Shown here one piece after another: positions 42,533 through 55,940 of a stretch of 64,000 bases of DNA. A program made the position numbers and the translations under genes. Source of the stretch: Mycocentrospora acerina. Its lineage: Eukaryota > Ascomycota > Dothideomycetes > Pleosporales. Every line of letters starts with the position of its first letter. Position 1 is the first letter of the stretch. The notes beneath the pieces were generated by a model that was not told where the DNA came from, did not search any database, and saw only the letters and a program-made list of their open reading frames with translations. The stretch is from the NCBI GenBank assembly GCA_022701365.1, contig JAKUHH010000284.1, positions 1,146,140-1,210,139 of the forward strand, read 5' to 3'.

Positions 42533-44080
42533 TTCTCTATGGGTAGTACTGAGCTTGGAAACCTACGGTTTGGTAGCTTGTTGGTAATGTCGGTCTAGCT
42601 GAGTTGAAAGCTGAGAACTGATACTGAATTTTTTCTAAATATGTGAATCGCGTCTTTAGGAGATTTTTTTCACACCGATATTTGGTGTCTGAAAAGAACA
42701 GTTGAGTAATCTGCGTTTTCAAAAACTACTCAAATCTAGAGCTGAGATTATGAGAAGATGCTAATGCAATAATTTAGTGTAGGTTTTCGTAATCTGAAAC
42801 TATCTTCTAAATATTCCTAGACTGTCGGTTGCCTGTCCAAGTAAAGAAAAACTATAATCTCACAAATACACTTGTTTTTGAATGTTTAGCGAAATGTGTT
42901 CATTGACTGCATAAGTAAATTCATACTGAGGTGATATTTGTAATCTGAAGAAATAGTAACCTTTCAAGAGAAATTGTTGTGAAATTTAAGTTGGAAAAAC
43001 AATTAATTAAAATACAAGAAGCATTCATAAGCATTCTTTAACGCAATAACAAAACAATTATGTTACTGGTAATCAATTAGATAGATAGTATCGAAGATAT
43101 CCACTTTGATATGTCTTTTGATTGATCGAGGAGTTTGTTTGTTTAGATAGAATTTATGTACAAATTGCTAACTCTTGCAGGACACGTAACCTAATCTCAC
43201 CCTATAGGGCCTCCAGCTTATTCACTTAGTGATTTCTCAGTACAAAAATAAACCGAGGAATAAAAATTGGTCTTCAAACTGGGACAGTAAAAATAAAAGA
43301 TGAAAATTGAATACATTACTTTATCCAAGACGAAGTAGACGTACACTGCCTAACAAGAATAATGTATTTTTTTTTCTTCTTTCAGTAAGAAGTTGAAATA
43401 TCTGATCGACATGACCAACAGTGCAACATCCCTCCGTCTATCGAATAAAATGGGTTGCATTGATGAGGGGGATAAGGAGGTATAACTATACGAAATAGAT
43501 GTATTTTCACACAGAGTACTAAACTATAACGTGAATGGTGTTTAGCTTACGGAATTCAGCGCTGTCATGGATGAAGAATATAAAACAGTGCATGAATTAC
43601 CGTTAACAAGTGCAGCTACCGTCTTTAGGCGATGGAGATGCTTCTGTCGACACAATGTAGAAAATCATATACGTACAATGTACATTCAAGTTTTCACACC
43701 ATGAGATCATTTTTGAAACGAGGCTTCTATTTCTACCGGCATACGTCACACCTGTTATTGAGACGTGGGTGTGCTTCTTGTTCGCATTGCTACTGCCATG
43801 TTTACTCGAATATGTAGAACTGTACGTCTCTGCCAGTTGAGAGAAGGGTGCTGTACGAAGAAAAAGCTCGGCTTGAAGATTGATGTTTCGCATTGCCCGC
43901 TTCTGAACTCAACCAGACACAGTGATAGGTGCGCCAGAGGGAAAGCAGATGGCTTATCGTCTCACCTGCACAGAGTGTTGCAGTAAGCTCGTGCTATAGC
44001 GTGACCTACGTGCTATCTCTAAACGCAGGTCGTATCTACTACTACTGCTGACTGCGTGTCTGTCTGCCTCAGCCAGAAAT
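42533..44080. other. AT-rich gene-free stretch
   Basis: About 1.5 kb, AT-rich (visibly so from 42600 to 43650), with stops in all frames. It could be decayed DNA (for example RIP-mutated), but I find no recognisable transposon parts. Confidence 0.5.
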
Positions 44081-44520
44081 AGCGTTGTTTGTACCTCTAC
44101 AGCCTCACTTCAACTGGCAAACGTAAAAAAATCAAATCCTCACACCCACATCTACATCCACAAACTACAAACACGTCATAGATATCAGCCCACACGGCAA
44201 CACATCCAATCCCTCTTTCTCAACGTTTCATCCTCAACCACAAGCCCCCCCACGCCACACTCCCCAAATCACTGCCATCCAGCCCCCAAATAACCACCTG
44301 ATACACCTACCTCCATCTCCTACCCACTCACCCGTAACCAAGCATCGTATACGTACCCCACTTCCACCTCCCTCCTCCCATCTCACCATCTCACCATCTC
44401 CTCGGACCCAATCCCCCTCCCCTCACGCAATCTACTCCCCACATAGCGCCCCCCTCCCTCCAACCACTCACCTCGCACCCAACCGCCCAAGGCCTCGCTC
44501 CCCCAAACACTGCAGCAGTA
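44081..44520. other. C-rich, G-poor strand-asymmetric tract
   Basis: The plus strand is rich in CCA/CTC/CAC and poor in G over about 400 bases. It makes long but meaningless frames. No gene. Confidence 0.55.
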
Positions 44521-45763
44521 GTGCGCATTCTCGCGTCACATGTAGACCACACAATCAGCCCTCGGATTACGTTGCACTGCGTTTTTGCGCTGCACTGCGG
44601 CACACTCGGCTGACACATCCTTGTTTTTTTTTGTTGCACGCTTCTAGTCCCGCCCCCCGGGTGTCCGACCAGGGAGTGCCTGTCTGCGCGGCTGTCGTTG
44701 TACGCCGCCACCCCCCCCCCAAACCCACTCTTCGCTTCACTTCCTGACTGCGCTGCTGCGGCCGAGATGGACCGGGGAGGGGGGTTGGGGGTTGGGTTTT
44801 GGCGGGGTGATGTAATGGGAATATTGGGATAGGAGGGAAGGGGGGTTATTGATTGATGCGTTGGTTTGGCAAGATGGGCCGATTGAGAGGATAGGTTTTT
44901 TTTTAAATTGTGAAAAGGGAGGGGAGGGGAGGGGCTGGCAGGGAACGGAGACACGCCCCGCATCTCCCAGTACCTACCTGGTTGCTTGGTCGTCTATCGA
45001 AAGGTTATTTGGGGAGACGGTTGCTGAGTAGGGGGAGGAGGGAAGGAAGTGCCGGTTCTGGTGGTTGGATCTAAGTGTGGCGATCGTTGGGCTGGGATGC
45101 ACTCGGATAGATGAACCGGACTTGGGTTGATTGACGATGAGTTGGGCAGGAGTAGGTATCCGTGTGTAGGTTGTTGATCACGTAGAAGGTTCGCTTTGTT
45201 AATTTCCCTTTGGGTGTCGGAGCATGAGCCGTAGACTAATCTCAGTGTTCTTCCACGCTAGAAGCTGGAGATTGCGATGCTCACTTGTACCGATTAACGT
45301 CACAACCTTCAAGTGCTAAACTAGCCACGTGCATACTTGCTATACTTTCTACTAAATCTACCAGACCAATCTTCCAACTCTATTACAGAGATTCTTGGTC
45401 GCACCTTGTGGCATGGTCATGCTGCACTTCTAGTTGACTACACGTCTAGCACACAATCGCGTCCACTACATTTATTTGTTGAACAACTTTCATATTGAAT
45501 GCAGATCCACGAGCCCAAGAGCTGTGCCGTCCAATATCAAGCAAATGTGGAGACTTGTTCGAGCTTGATGCGATGTCCGGGATTGTGGAGAAGATCACTG
45601 GTGGGCTTTAGCTCCGTGAAACATATGTTTGAGTGCTCTTCCAAGCACGCGTCCCTGTTTCACCGAGCTGTAGATGTGCAAGGCCCCAACGCCCACTCTC
45701 AACATGCTTATGTCGCGTGCTTTTCATAATCTTGTCCGTTCTGTGCTACTGGATGGTTGTACT

Positions 45764-45806
45764 TGGAGGTGCAGACGTCTATTTTGGAGGTGCAGGCGTC
45801 TATTTT
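45764..45806. repeat. 21-bp tandem duplication
   Basis: Two near-identical copies of TTGGAGGTGCAGACGTCTAT lie side by side, differing by A/G in the middle. Confidence 0.8.
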
Positions 45807-48800
45807 GGGTTCCAATAGCGTCGCGTCTACGTTGTACCCGACACCAGCAGTAGAGAATTAGTAGTTGCCCAGTCTACTTGGACGAGAACTGCCAATGCTC
45901 GCAATAGTGATACGCGCTATACAGAGCGCGTGGGGAAAAGATCCAGTTTTCGTGGCAACCATTTCCGACGCGTCGCATCTAGACTTTGCAAAGGAAGCAC
46001 TCAAGAACAGCATGAGACAATAGATGCAACAGATGCGAGTCCGTGCAAGTGGACCGATGCGCTGTCATGTGGGTACAGGGCGTGAGAGATGGACAGATCT
46101 GATGTTGTATTCGCGGCTTCGCCGAGGCCATTGCAGCCGGCCATTCATGGCTCTAGAGCATGATACTATCAAGTGTCACGCTCGAGCAACAGATCCAATG
46201 GCGACCAGCCCTACCGCGGATATCTGAATCGCGGCAGTTAGCGAGATGAAGGTTATATGGGCGAGCAGTCTGGCATTGCAAGGCGACCTTCTCGAAGGCC
46301 GCTAGAAGGCCGCTAAGACCGTGAAACGCGCAAAGGCCATCTGTAATCACCACCATCATCAGAACTTCATGCAGCTGCGTGTATTCAGCACTAAAAAATT
46401 AGAAGAACACTCGCATCTACGTCGTGCTCAGACCTAGCGCGGTGATCTTCATACAATCTGCATGGCGACAAGAAGATTGCACTGCGCTTGAAAGAATAGT
46501 GAATGCAAACGTTGTCCGCTTGACGGAGGGCACGCGTAGCTCCGATTCGACTGATCGTGGATCTCTTTGCCTGTCTAAATGTGCACGTACCAATGCGGCA
46601 ATGCGAGGGCAGCCTGTGGGGATTTTGGTTGCTGGTTTTTGGCCATCTTTCTTGAATCACTCGGATGCTCGGACATGTTCGGGCGACGACAAAGTGCCGC
46701 AAAGGAAGGAATAGCTGTAATTGTCAGCAGTTTGAAGGACTCTATCAACCGCATCATGTCGGTGTGAGAGGCTGGTCAAGGTCATTAGCGCAAGGATGCT
46801 CGATGGGTACCATCTGTTGCCAGATGAAGGCTAGAAGGTCACGCATTGTTTCGACTTGACAGCTTTTCGATTTGGGCAGAACGTGAGTGCAAATGCTGCC
46901 GCTGTAGCCACAGCCACCTTAACGGGAAGGTGAAGCAAGATTTTCCGTCTGTCGGCGCAAATATTTGCGCAAAGTTGTGGAGAACGTATGCGACTGATGA
47001 CCATCAAGCCAAGACGTCAGTGGGAGACGCCGAAAATAGATGCTGGATACTGATTGGATGCGGAGAGTGTGTGGATCCCTACTAGCCATGTCGACGCAGT
47101 TGCTTTTGCTCGGTCGATGCAATGTACGACGACTACTACCGTCATGTTTAAAAGTGCAACATGATGCTTTTTAATGTTGCGTGTGCATTTCTGAAGATGG
47201 CGGTACTTGCGGATTCTCGGACAAATGGGTGAGTTTCAAGTTGCGTCTTTGATGACATGGAGATGGTCAGCCGGCATAGGCCTAGAAGCCTCACGCTCAA
47301 GGCTGCACGGCATCACACGGACTGACATCATGAAAGCCTCTGAGGTGAGTCTCTGTGGCTGCAGAAATCAGCCCATCCCATGTCGAATCCTTTTGCCTAG
47401 TGTCCGCTCGAATCATAACCGTTATCGGGCCTGTTGCTAGCAAGGAATGTGCGGGAGACCAGTCAGTCCTTGTCGCGGGGCCTTTTGGGCTGCCTGGGGT
47501 GGCACGACCCCGTGTTGAAATAGCAGTCGGCAGAAGAGACACAGCCGTCTTGACCAATCACACGACACGGCTCGCCGCCTGTCAGAAGTGCCGCTTATGC
47601 AAAAACGTTGGGTAGTAAAGGCTCGGTTAGAGGAGCACATTTCAAAGCAAAGGAATCACCCAGATAACGAAACAAGCGGCGTTGGCGGAGCTTCGCAACT
47701 CAATCGGAGCACACGTCCTTTTCGTATCCGGATTCTCCGCACTGTGTGCGACGTTCGCGTGCTTTGGCCACGCCACCCCTAGTCAGACTGGCCTAGTCCG
47801 CCTCGTCGATTTCTGTGAGGATGTTGGGGCTGGGGTGTGCGTTCCTAGGTCTGCAACCCTCGAGGGATGCGGGAAGCATGGTCGAGGGGGCCTGAGGGCG
47901 ATCTCCCAGCCCGGCCAGCGAGTTCGAGTCGACAGGCTGCTTATTTTGACATCTCGTGTGACTGTGGATATCGTGGCAATGGATTGTCACTATTCTATGC
48001 TCGTGAGATAGAACGGAGATTGCTCTGGAAAGCGAAATGTAAGCTCTAGAGCCTAGGCATTATCTTTTGACGTCTGCTAGCCTCATTTGCGTGGTAGCTC
48101 ATGCCTGCGCGCGCGCAAGGAACCCTGCCGACTGGCATTCCTTCAAAAAAAATGTTGGTCGTCCATGCCGATCGCTCCTCGGACACTTTGGTGTCACATA
48201 AAAAACTAGAGCATGTCGGTAGATGTGGGCACGGTGGATTCGACAGAACCTGACGACAGTCAAGCTGCCGCTCCCAAAGAGGAAGGAGCAAGATGCAAGT
48301 GACAATCTCGCGTTGTGACGATCATTGTTATTACACAGCGCGGTTGATGAATGCATTACACTTTCTTCACAATGCGCAGTACACGGGCGTTTTGGCGCCA
48401 GATGGTGTCAACTGTGCAGCTGTTGAGCGCTAAAAGTAGAGTTTCGGGACGAGTCGGGCTGACAAGGTAGTGCGCTACACGCCTTCGCAATCGTCCCCGT
48501 TTGGCTGGGGATCGAAACGTTGAATCCCCGCTTCCCGTCAACAATAAACGGTGAAAGCTAGACATGGGTTGCATCGCGTTGATGTTGCTACTCAACTACC
48601 AGATGTGTTTTGAGAGGCTGAAAACCGCAAGAGGCCAGGTCGTGAATGGTGTACCTGATTTGGTGGTTGCGGTCGGGACAGGATGCTGCAGTCGGACGAA
48701 GTCACGTCTTGTTTGAGCAATTCGTAACGCAGCGCAGCAGAAGACCGATCATGCACTGGCTGACCAGCAGCGATATGCACGTCGCCGCCAGACAGTACTT

Positions 48801-50395
48801 GAGCAGCACTCGGCTGTATGAAGCCGTGGCTGTCTTCGTGGCCACGCAACAAGTGGTAATTCAATGTAATGCAGCGACTGTAGCACGGCCATGCTGACGA
48901 GATTTGCGGTAATATCCGCGGTATCAAGGCAAGCTGGCAGATAGTAGGTATGGGGGGGGGGGCGGCAAAACAGGCTCTGGAGGGGCTCCATGACTCTCGA
49001 GGAACGAGCCGGCTGCATAGTCGGTCAGGTCACAATCTACAGATTTCTGCGCAAAGACTAGCCATATTGCTATGGGATGCGCAGGAAGTCTTAACATCCG
49101 GAAATGTACTCGACAACCGCGAGGAGGTGAAGCTTTTGGGCACAAGAGTCGTTGGAATAGAGTTCTAATTCATCAGGTGCCTGGGCTGTCTCCCCCTTGT
49201 CATGAGCGAGGGCTGTTGTCAGGGTTTCTCCACACCCCGCTGCGAACGCCTGGCTCGGAATTTTGGCCAGGTCCCATGTCACGATCGCAGACAGGGAGTC
49301 TCATTCGCACAGCATGGGAACCGCGAGTTGTATTTGTTGCATGCGGTTCTCGAAAGCCGTCAACCTCTCTGGGCACGGAAACCCCGCGCGCGCAACGAAT
49401 GGTGTTGCATGGGATGCTCCGGTTTCCAGTACAGAGCGCCTGGAAGCAGGTTTGAGACGTCTGAAGACGGGACAGCATTGCGGTTCGCAGATGAAGCCGG
49501 AGCAGGACAGCGCAATCGCACCGAGACGTGCAAGCAACCGTGCGAATGGCTGCCGGCGCTGCTGCAAGGTGGAATTGGCAATGCGATTGCTCACGCAGCG
49601 ATTCGTCCGGCAAAGGTCGTTTTCTGGTCGTCGCTACGCGTCAAGCCTCTATCTGCATGAAGCCAATCTTACTTGGAATAGCCCTTGCATGTGACTTGGA
49701 TTTGTCGATGTTGCCATCTGCCGGGCCCACTGGGGCAGTTAGTCAGCAGCGTGGCCAAGCTCCTCGACGCGTAACCAGGCAAGTTGCGGTCCCTTACGGA
49801 TCTGTGGTGACGGCCTGGGATCAATCGGCGAAATGGCTCCGCAATCGTGAACCGATCAGCAGTCGACTGGCAAGCTTGCCTGTCTTTGATCCCGTCTCCC
49901 GAGAGCCATTTCCGCGCCTGCACCTCGTGGCTGATCCGGATGTGGGTCTGGGCTGGACTGGCGCGCATCAGCCAGTCACGTTGGGCGACGTTGGGACGCA
50001 GCGAAGAGCTGCTGGCGAGCCGTTTTGGGCGTCCTCTCACCGGCGACGCTGGCCAATGGCAGGCAGCCAGATGCGGACCGCTGGCTGGGTGGTGCAACTG
50101 CAAAAACGGCTGACTAGCGGCCGTATTGAGGGCAGGAATGCTACATAGTATGTGCTGATCGACTGTGGGAGTCGGCCTGTATCGTGACGCGTCAAAGGCG
50201 AGTGGACGGAGCGCAGACTGGACGGTGGGCCAGGAGCACGACGCAGGGGCGAGATTAGAGCAGGAATCGAGGGAGAGAGTGTCGCAATATCAGGAGCAAT
50301 TAAGGGCGCTGGGTGCGTTGTGTGTTATTGTGTGTGGTGCATTGTTCACTATTGACTGTTCATTACCGGGTGTCTATTGCTGGCCGACTGTTTAT

Positions 50396-50473
50396 TGTCG
50401 ACCATCACTGTCGACTATCACTGTCGACTGTCGCCTGTCGACTGCCCACTGTCGACTATCGACTGCCCACTGG
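50396..50473. repeat. Degenerate minisatellite based on CTGTCGACT
   Basis: About 80 bases with repeated TGTCGACTATCAC and TGTCGACTGCCCAC units, roughly 740 bases upstream of the MedA-like ATG. The flanking ATTGACTGTT at 50351 may be an outlying copy. Confidence 0.7.
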
Positions 50474-51211
50474 CGTGTGGGGGCCGTGGCCGTGGTCGCA
50501 ACTGCCCTAAACGTGCATCTACCCGACGAGCAAGGAAGGTGCGATGACGGCAGGCTAGCATCGCGCAGACGACGGTGCTTGGCCAGGGCCGCTAGCGAAA
50601 ACGCTCCCACTCGATGGTCCTGCTGCCCTTTTTTTTTATTTTTTTCTTCGCTGCGCAACCCCACTGCAGGCTCCACCACGTGCTCCCTCTCCCTCTCCTC
50701 TCCCCGCTGCACCGAGCCTGCATCGTGGTGTGTGTGTGTGCAGCCACTGCGGCGCGGGCTGCCCCCAAACACGGCGCGCGCAGAGGTGAGCCAGCTCTCG
50801 CACACACTACATGCTACATAGCATGTAGTGCACTGCACAGACGGCCACGGCCCTCCGCCGGCGATCCCTGACCCCGGCGCTCACGCAGCCACGGGCCCCC
50901 TGCCCCAAAACAGACCTCTCGCCCGGCGTGCAGCGCGTGCAGGGAGGTGGCTGGCACTCGGGAGGCGTTAGCTGTTTTACGTTTATTTCACGGGCCTGCC
51001 CCCTCTCGGCGCACCCACCGCCGCTGCTGCCTCCCATTTCCTGCCTGGCTCCTTGTCGCGCTGTCGCCCTTCTAGCGCTGTCGTCGTTCTGCGCGTGAAA
51101 TTGCGCAGGCCGCGCTACTGCACTCCCAGCCCAACCCACGTCGTCGTGCGCGCGGGCCTTCTCTCCCGGCATCCTTCGACCATCATCACCCACCGAGCTG
51201 CCACAATAGCA

Positions 51212-54200
51212 ATGTCGCAGTCGCATGTCCCAGATAGGGCCCGCAAGTATAAGGAAGAGCCGGCGCCTGTAGCGTCGCAGAAGATGGTGAGTTGCCTCTG
51301 CTTCCCTGCTCCCCATTCGCAACCCTCCACTCGCTACGCCGCACCCTTCGATCGGCCCTTCTGCACCCTCGACCATTGGAGTTTCGAGCGTCGCAAGCCC
51401 GCATCCCGTCGCTGTCACCGCTGTTGGCTTCACCCTCGTTTCTTTTTGCATGCAGCGACCGCCCACGCAAGCCCCGTCCACTCATCCTCAGTTACCCCAG
51501 CACAGGCGCCTCGTTGCCCACATGGTATGCCCTCCTGCCAAGCAGCCCTGCAACCAGACTGCTGCCCCCTGTCCCACCTCCTGTCGCTTTCCTTGTCTCT
51601 CTGCTTGCTGTCCGCCGCCTGTGGCCACCCAGCGCTCGGCAGCGGCATCCCTGCGAGCTTCATAGCCTGCCCTCCCACCGCCTGTCTGCGCTGTGCTGGC
51701 ACTGTGCCAGAGACGTGTGCGCTGTTTTCCTAGCTTGTCCTGCCTGCCCTATAAACTAAACCCTACCGTCCTGTGTCTTTCTAGACCCTGCCCCTCGCCT
51801 ACCAGCTGTTGCAGACCGTTCCGCCTTGCACCTAGGCGAATCATCCTCCAGCACACCCGCACCCCCAGCCGTCGTCCACCTTTGTCTTTATTCCCTGTCG
51901 CGATCACTTTGTTCAGTCTTTTGCATACACGCACCTTTGCATCCAGTCTTTTGCTTTTGGCAACCCACCGCTGTGCGCGCATCCTTACTGACTTGCACGC
52001 GTCTTGTAGCATCACCCCCACTCCGCCCAGGGTTTGCCGCCACCAAACCACCATCCGGTGCACCACCCCAGGCCTGGCGTAGTCCACCACCACCAACCAC
52101 ACCCTGACTCTCCTCACCAGTCGGCGCCTTCCCAGAGTCCAGCACAGGGTCACTATCCATCGCCGCATCCATCCAACCACCAGGGTCCTCCACCTCACCA
52201 GTCACCTTACGTCCAGCAGCTGCAAGGACCACCGCCGCCACAGCAGCAGCAGCAGCAGCAGCAACAGCAGGAGGTACCCTACTATTCGGCGCATCCAAGC
52301 CCGTATAGTACTAATAGTGCCCCGAGCAACTACTCTTCGTCTGGTACGTGCTTCTTTTTCCTGTTTGCTGCATGTTTCAAGGACACGTCTGTGAAACTGC
52401 GCAGAACGCGTTCGCAAGACCGCGCTTCCTCTCGACGCGCCAGCATCAACACCAACAGCGACTCCCAGCTAACGCACACACAGAAGCACCAGAGCTCATG
52501 GCGGCCGCTACTATGAACCGGTCGGGATTTCCACCAATTTCCTACCACACTCCTCAGTCCAACTCACCAGCGTCTGTTCAGTCCCCACAGCACGACCAGC
52601 ATGGAAGGCCCATCTATGGGCAACCCCCCAGCCAGATGCCGCAGTCAATGTACTACACACCATATGCATCGTCATCGGTACCCCAACCATCGCCGTATCC
52701 CCAGCACCCTTCGTCGGCGCCCCAGCAGCCAATGCCAACAAACTCGCTTCTGATGTCACACCAGCAGAACCAGCAGATGCAACATCCTCACCAACACCAC
52801 CCTCAAACCCCCGGCATGGCCGGAAGCCCAAAGCCTCGCATGTCGCAGACACCTCTCCAAAGGCCGCCATCTGGGCTTGGACCTCCTCAACAACCACCAC
52901 AAGGTCCTCCTGTTGGCACACCAAACATGCACGCTGGTCCTCCTGGCGGCCCCAACGTGAACCCCAATGCTGCGCCTGGTCCGATTCCTGCCACAACTCC
53001 CCTCGTTGTGCGGCAGGACCAGAACGGCGTCCAGTGGATTGCCTTTGAGTACTCGCGTGACCGAGTGAAGATGGAGTACACGATCCGATGCGACGTCGAG
53101 TCGATCAACGTCGAAGAGCTTCCCGCAGATTTTAAGCAGGAGAACTGCGTGTACCCACGCGCGTGCTGTGCCAAGGACCAGTACAAGGGTAACCGACTTC
53201 ACTACGAAACCGAATGCAACACTGTCGGCTGGGCGTTGGCACAACTGAACCCTTGCTTGAGAGGAAAGCGAGGTCTCATCCAGCGAGCCGTCGACAGCTG
53301 GCGAAACAGCAACCAAGACCCGCGACTGAGGAGTCGTCGCGTACGGAGAATGGCCAAGATGACCACCAGGAAGGCTCAAGCGAACACACACGGTACCCAC
53401 ATGGCTGGGCCAGGTGGGCCGGGCACACCTGGAGTGCCCAACGCAGCCGGGATGGCAGGCCCACCCCGACAACCGAACATGGGCATGGGAGGTCCCCAGA
53501 TGCATCATCATCACGACCATTCCGGAGGACCTCAGGGAGGATCAGATGATGTTAGCGGTATGTTCCACCAGATGTGATTGATGCGATAAGTGCAATTGTT
53601 GTTGGACGTTGAATGATACCTCTTGTTTTTGTTCTGCATGTACATTACACTCTTTGATGTAATCCCTCGATATCACTACCCATGCTTGTTTTGCTGTACT
53701 CGCCGTTTGTCACAGTAGTATTTATTGTACAAGTTAGTCTCTGAGCGGCAAGGATAGCTACGGTGGAGTTGGAACGTGCAAGCTAATTTTCTTTGTTCAC
53801 AGCCAATGAATATCCTGAAGCGCATACACATCACCATCAAGCGCCCAATGGATCGCCCAGCGACGCACGGCAAACGCACAACTTCTACCCTACGTTCCCC
53901 ACCAGCGACTCCGTTGCGGGGTCGAGCGGTATGCCGCCCATTCACGACGGACTCAATCACCCGCCCCCGCCGCCACGTGCGGCTGGTGTTGCAGTATCAA
54001 AGCAGCAGGAACAGGACGACGAAGAGAGAAAACTAGCTATGTTTGGCGACTTGCCCGAGTCAAAGCGTCGTAAGTTTATCCTGGTAGACGATGCGCAGCG
54101 CGGAACACGAGTTCGTGTACGCGTTACGCTCGACACCGTCAAGATGGAGGAGATGCCAGACTCGTACCGCAAGTCAAACTCGGTATTCCCGCGCAGTTAT

Positions 54201-54680
54201 TTTGCCATGCAAATGACCTCTCCGCCTGCCAGCCCACGCGGGAGCAAGGTATTCAGCGACGAGCCTGACGTTGAGAACGACCCAAGCTTTCCAGTAGCCG
54301 GTGCTACCATCGTGCCAATGCCAACCCTCGACGGCGAGACCCGCGTCCCAAAGCCGCGTTTGACCAGAGCAAAGCGCTCAAAGGAGATTACGCTGAATGA
54401 TCTCGGATACCGCATGAGCTGGAGCCAGAGCCGTGTCTTCGCTGGTAGGACATTGTTCCTACAAAAGTCTCGTAAGTTGATGCTTCGTCAATGTGTTCTG
54501 ACGACCAAACTAACCTTGTCCACAGTGGATGCCTATCGCAACAAGATGCGAAGCAGCATGATGGGCCAGGGTCAGGATGTCACCCAAGTGGCGCCACACT
54601 TTGAGACGCGCGTTGGAAAGCGACGCTGGAACGAGAGGATCGAGAGAAACAAGAAGTCGAGGCGCGACGGGTCTCCTTAA
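51212..54680 (+). CDS. medA: MedA (Medusa)-like developmental regulator with tandem C-terminal domains
   Basis: Six exons: 51212-51286, 51456-51524, 52010-52343, 52484-53557, 53803-54471 and 54526-54680. They join in frame to 791 residues. The first ~330 residues are Pro/Gln/His-rich and disordered, with a 10-Gln run. Domain A (about 334-455) reads VQWIAFEYSRDRVKMEYTIR, VEELPADFKQENCVYPRACC and GLIQRAVDSWRNSNQDPRLR. Domain B (about 595-780) reads RVRVRVTLDTVKMEEMPDSY, RKSNSVFPRSYFA and TLFLQKSLDAYRN, and looks like a diverged copy of A. From memory the A block matches the MedA/Acr1/Ren1 family that controls conidiophore and conidium morphology; that naming is moderately certain. The protein is probably nuclear (KRRK, RTRSRR-like basic stretches). 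An internal reading continues past exon 4 and stops within 7 codons. Confidence 0.75.
52241..52270 (+). repeat. CAG repeat encoding poly-Gln in the MedA-like protein
   Basis: Ten codons (nine CAG, one CAA) in exon 3. In-frame and likely length-variable. Confidence 0.9.
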
Positions 54681-55920
54681 GAAGGTTCACCTGAGTCGAC
54701 GCCCTGGTCATCTGCAGCCCGTTCAACGGTTGCGTTCCCCGCTGTTCCCGGCATGTGCAGGGAACCCTTACGAACGGCCGGGGGTTTATTACCGTTTTCG
54801 TATTCGGCCGCGAATCCTTTGACATGGGCCCCGGTCGTTCTCTTATACCCACGGCCTTGTTTCACCCTGAAGCCTTGAGTTTCAGGCCGTTGACTTGCTT
54901 CTTTATCTCATCCCCAATGTTCAGTCACGCCGTTTGGTGCTGGATGTCGGAGGGCAGCGCAATTGCAATACATTGCTGTTGTGCATCCTGCCAGGTGTAA
55001 TTGCCATCACCCTGGCGCTTATGACGAGGCATTTAAGCAAGCATTTTGCCGCCGAAAAGCGAGCGAGTCAGATTTGTGTTTTTGTTTTCGGCATGGAATA
55101 GCGAAGCGGCAAAAATATGGTGTTTTTCGGTTTTCAAGTCACGACTTTTTATGTGTGCAGGGCGGATTTTGGATTGTTTCTGCGTGATTAGCATGGCATT
55201 GCACTTTTTTTGATAGAGACACGAGCGATCGACACGCGCAAATTAGACTTTTCTCCAAAGACAAACCTTCCTTTCTCAAGTGCCGGCCTGTTGATCTTGT
55301 GCTGATTGAGAAGCAATCATGATACGATTATCAGTCTTCGCCTTCCAGACAGAGCCATTGCGTGCATGCATCATCCCCGTGCAAAACGTCCATCACATTC
55401 AATATAAATTACATTTGTCCTCTTTACCCACATTCCCCATTGAGACTTACACAAGACCCACTGTAATCCTTCCGTCCCCCTTGTAATAAGGAAACATATA
55501 GGTGTATATCACGATTGGGAGAGAAATCAAGGATAAGTTGGTTCTGGCCAGGAAATGGTACCGAGACGGCACGGCGCGACTGAAGGGATCCTGTGCCTTG
55601 AGGTGTTCGCTTTGGCGTGACAGGCTGGGGGGTGCTTGGTAGCGATGTGGGTGGGAAATATTGTGCATGGATGGAGGGTGGATGGATTGAAGATATGGAT
55701 GGGTGGGTGGACGAATGAATGGGTGGAAAGCATTACGGGAATGGCAGGGGATGGCAGAGCAGGGACAGGACAGGATAGGATGCATATTACTTTGTATGAA
55801 TTGTGTAAAGATGGAGAGAGCGTAGAAAGCTGAAACGGATTGAGTGGCGTGATTCTGTTGTAGTGGGGAATAAGAGTCTGGCATAAAGATGGGAAGGAGC
55901 GGAATTGTATGGAATAGGAC

Positions 55921-55940
55921 AGGATAGGATAGGATAGGAT
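55921..55940. repeat. (AGGAT)4 microsatellite
   Basis: Four perfect units preceded by AGGAC; a second imperfect copy lies near 55765-55780. Confidence 0.85.

Larger units (their letters stand above)
44521..51211. other. Long gene-poor region upstream of the MedA-like gene
   Basis: About 6.7 kb. The base composition is moderate, yet open frames are short, overlap in all six frames and show no recognisable protein, splice-joined domain or transposon motif. Local features are a 21-base duplication near 45764, a repeated GAAGGCCGCTA near 46294, an 11-G run at 48952-48962 and a TGTCGACT-type repeat near 50396. It may be extended promoter, long 5' UTR or noncoding RNA of the downstream regulator. 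Confidence 0.5.

Noticed and set aside
44391..44963. 190-residue minus-strand frame
   Set aside because: Covers the C-rich asymmetric tract; low complexity, no family.
45400..50300. Possible degenerate transposon or hidden genes
   Set aside because: I looked for transposase, reverse transcriptase and integrase motifs, terminal repeats and splice-joined domains and recognised none; kept only as unexplained noncoding DNA.
53581..53802. Separate gene starting at 53793 after an exon-4 stop
   Set aside because: The stop lies in a GTATGT..CACAG intron; splicing keeps the frame (DVS-ANEYPEAH) and makes one gene with the upstream exons.
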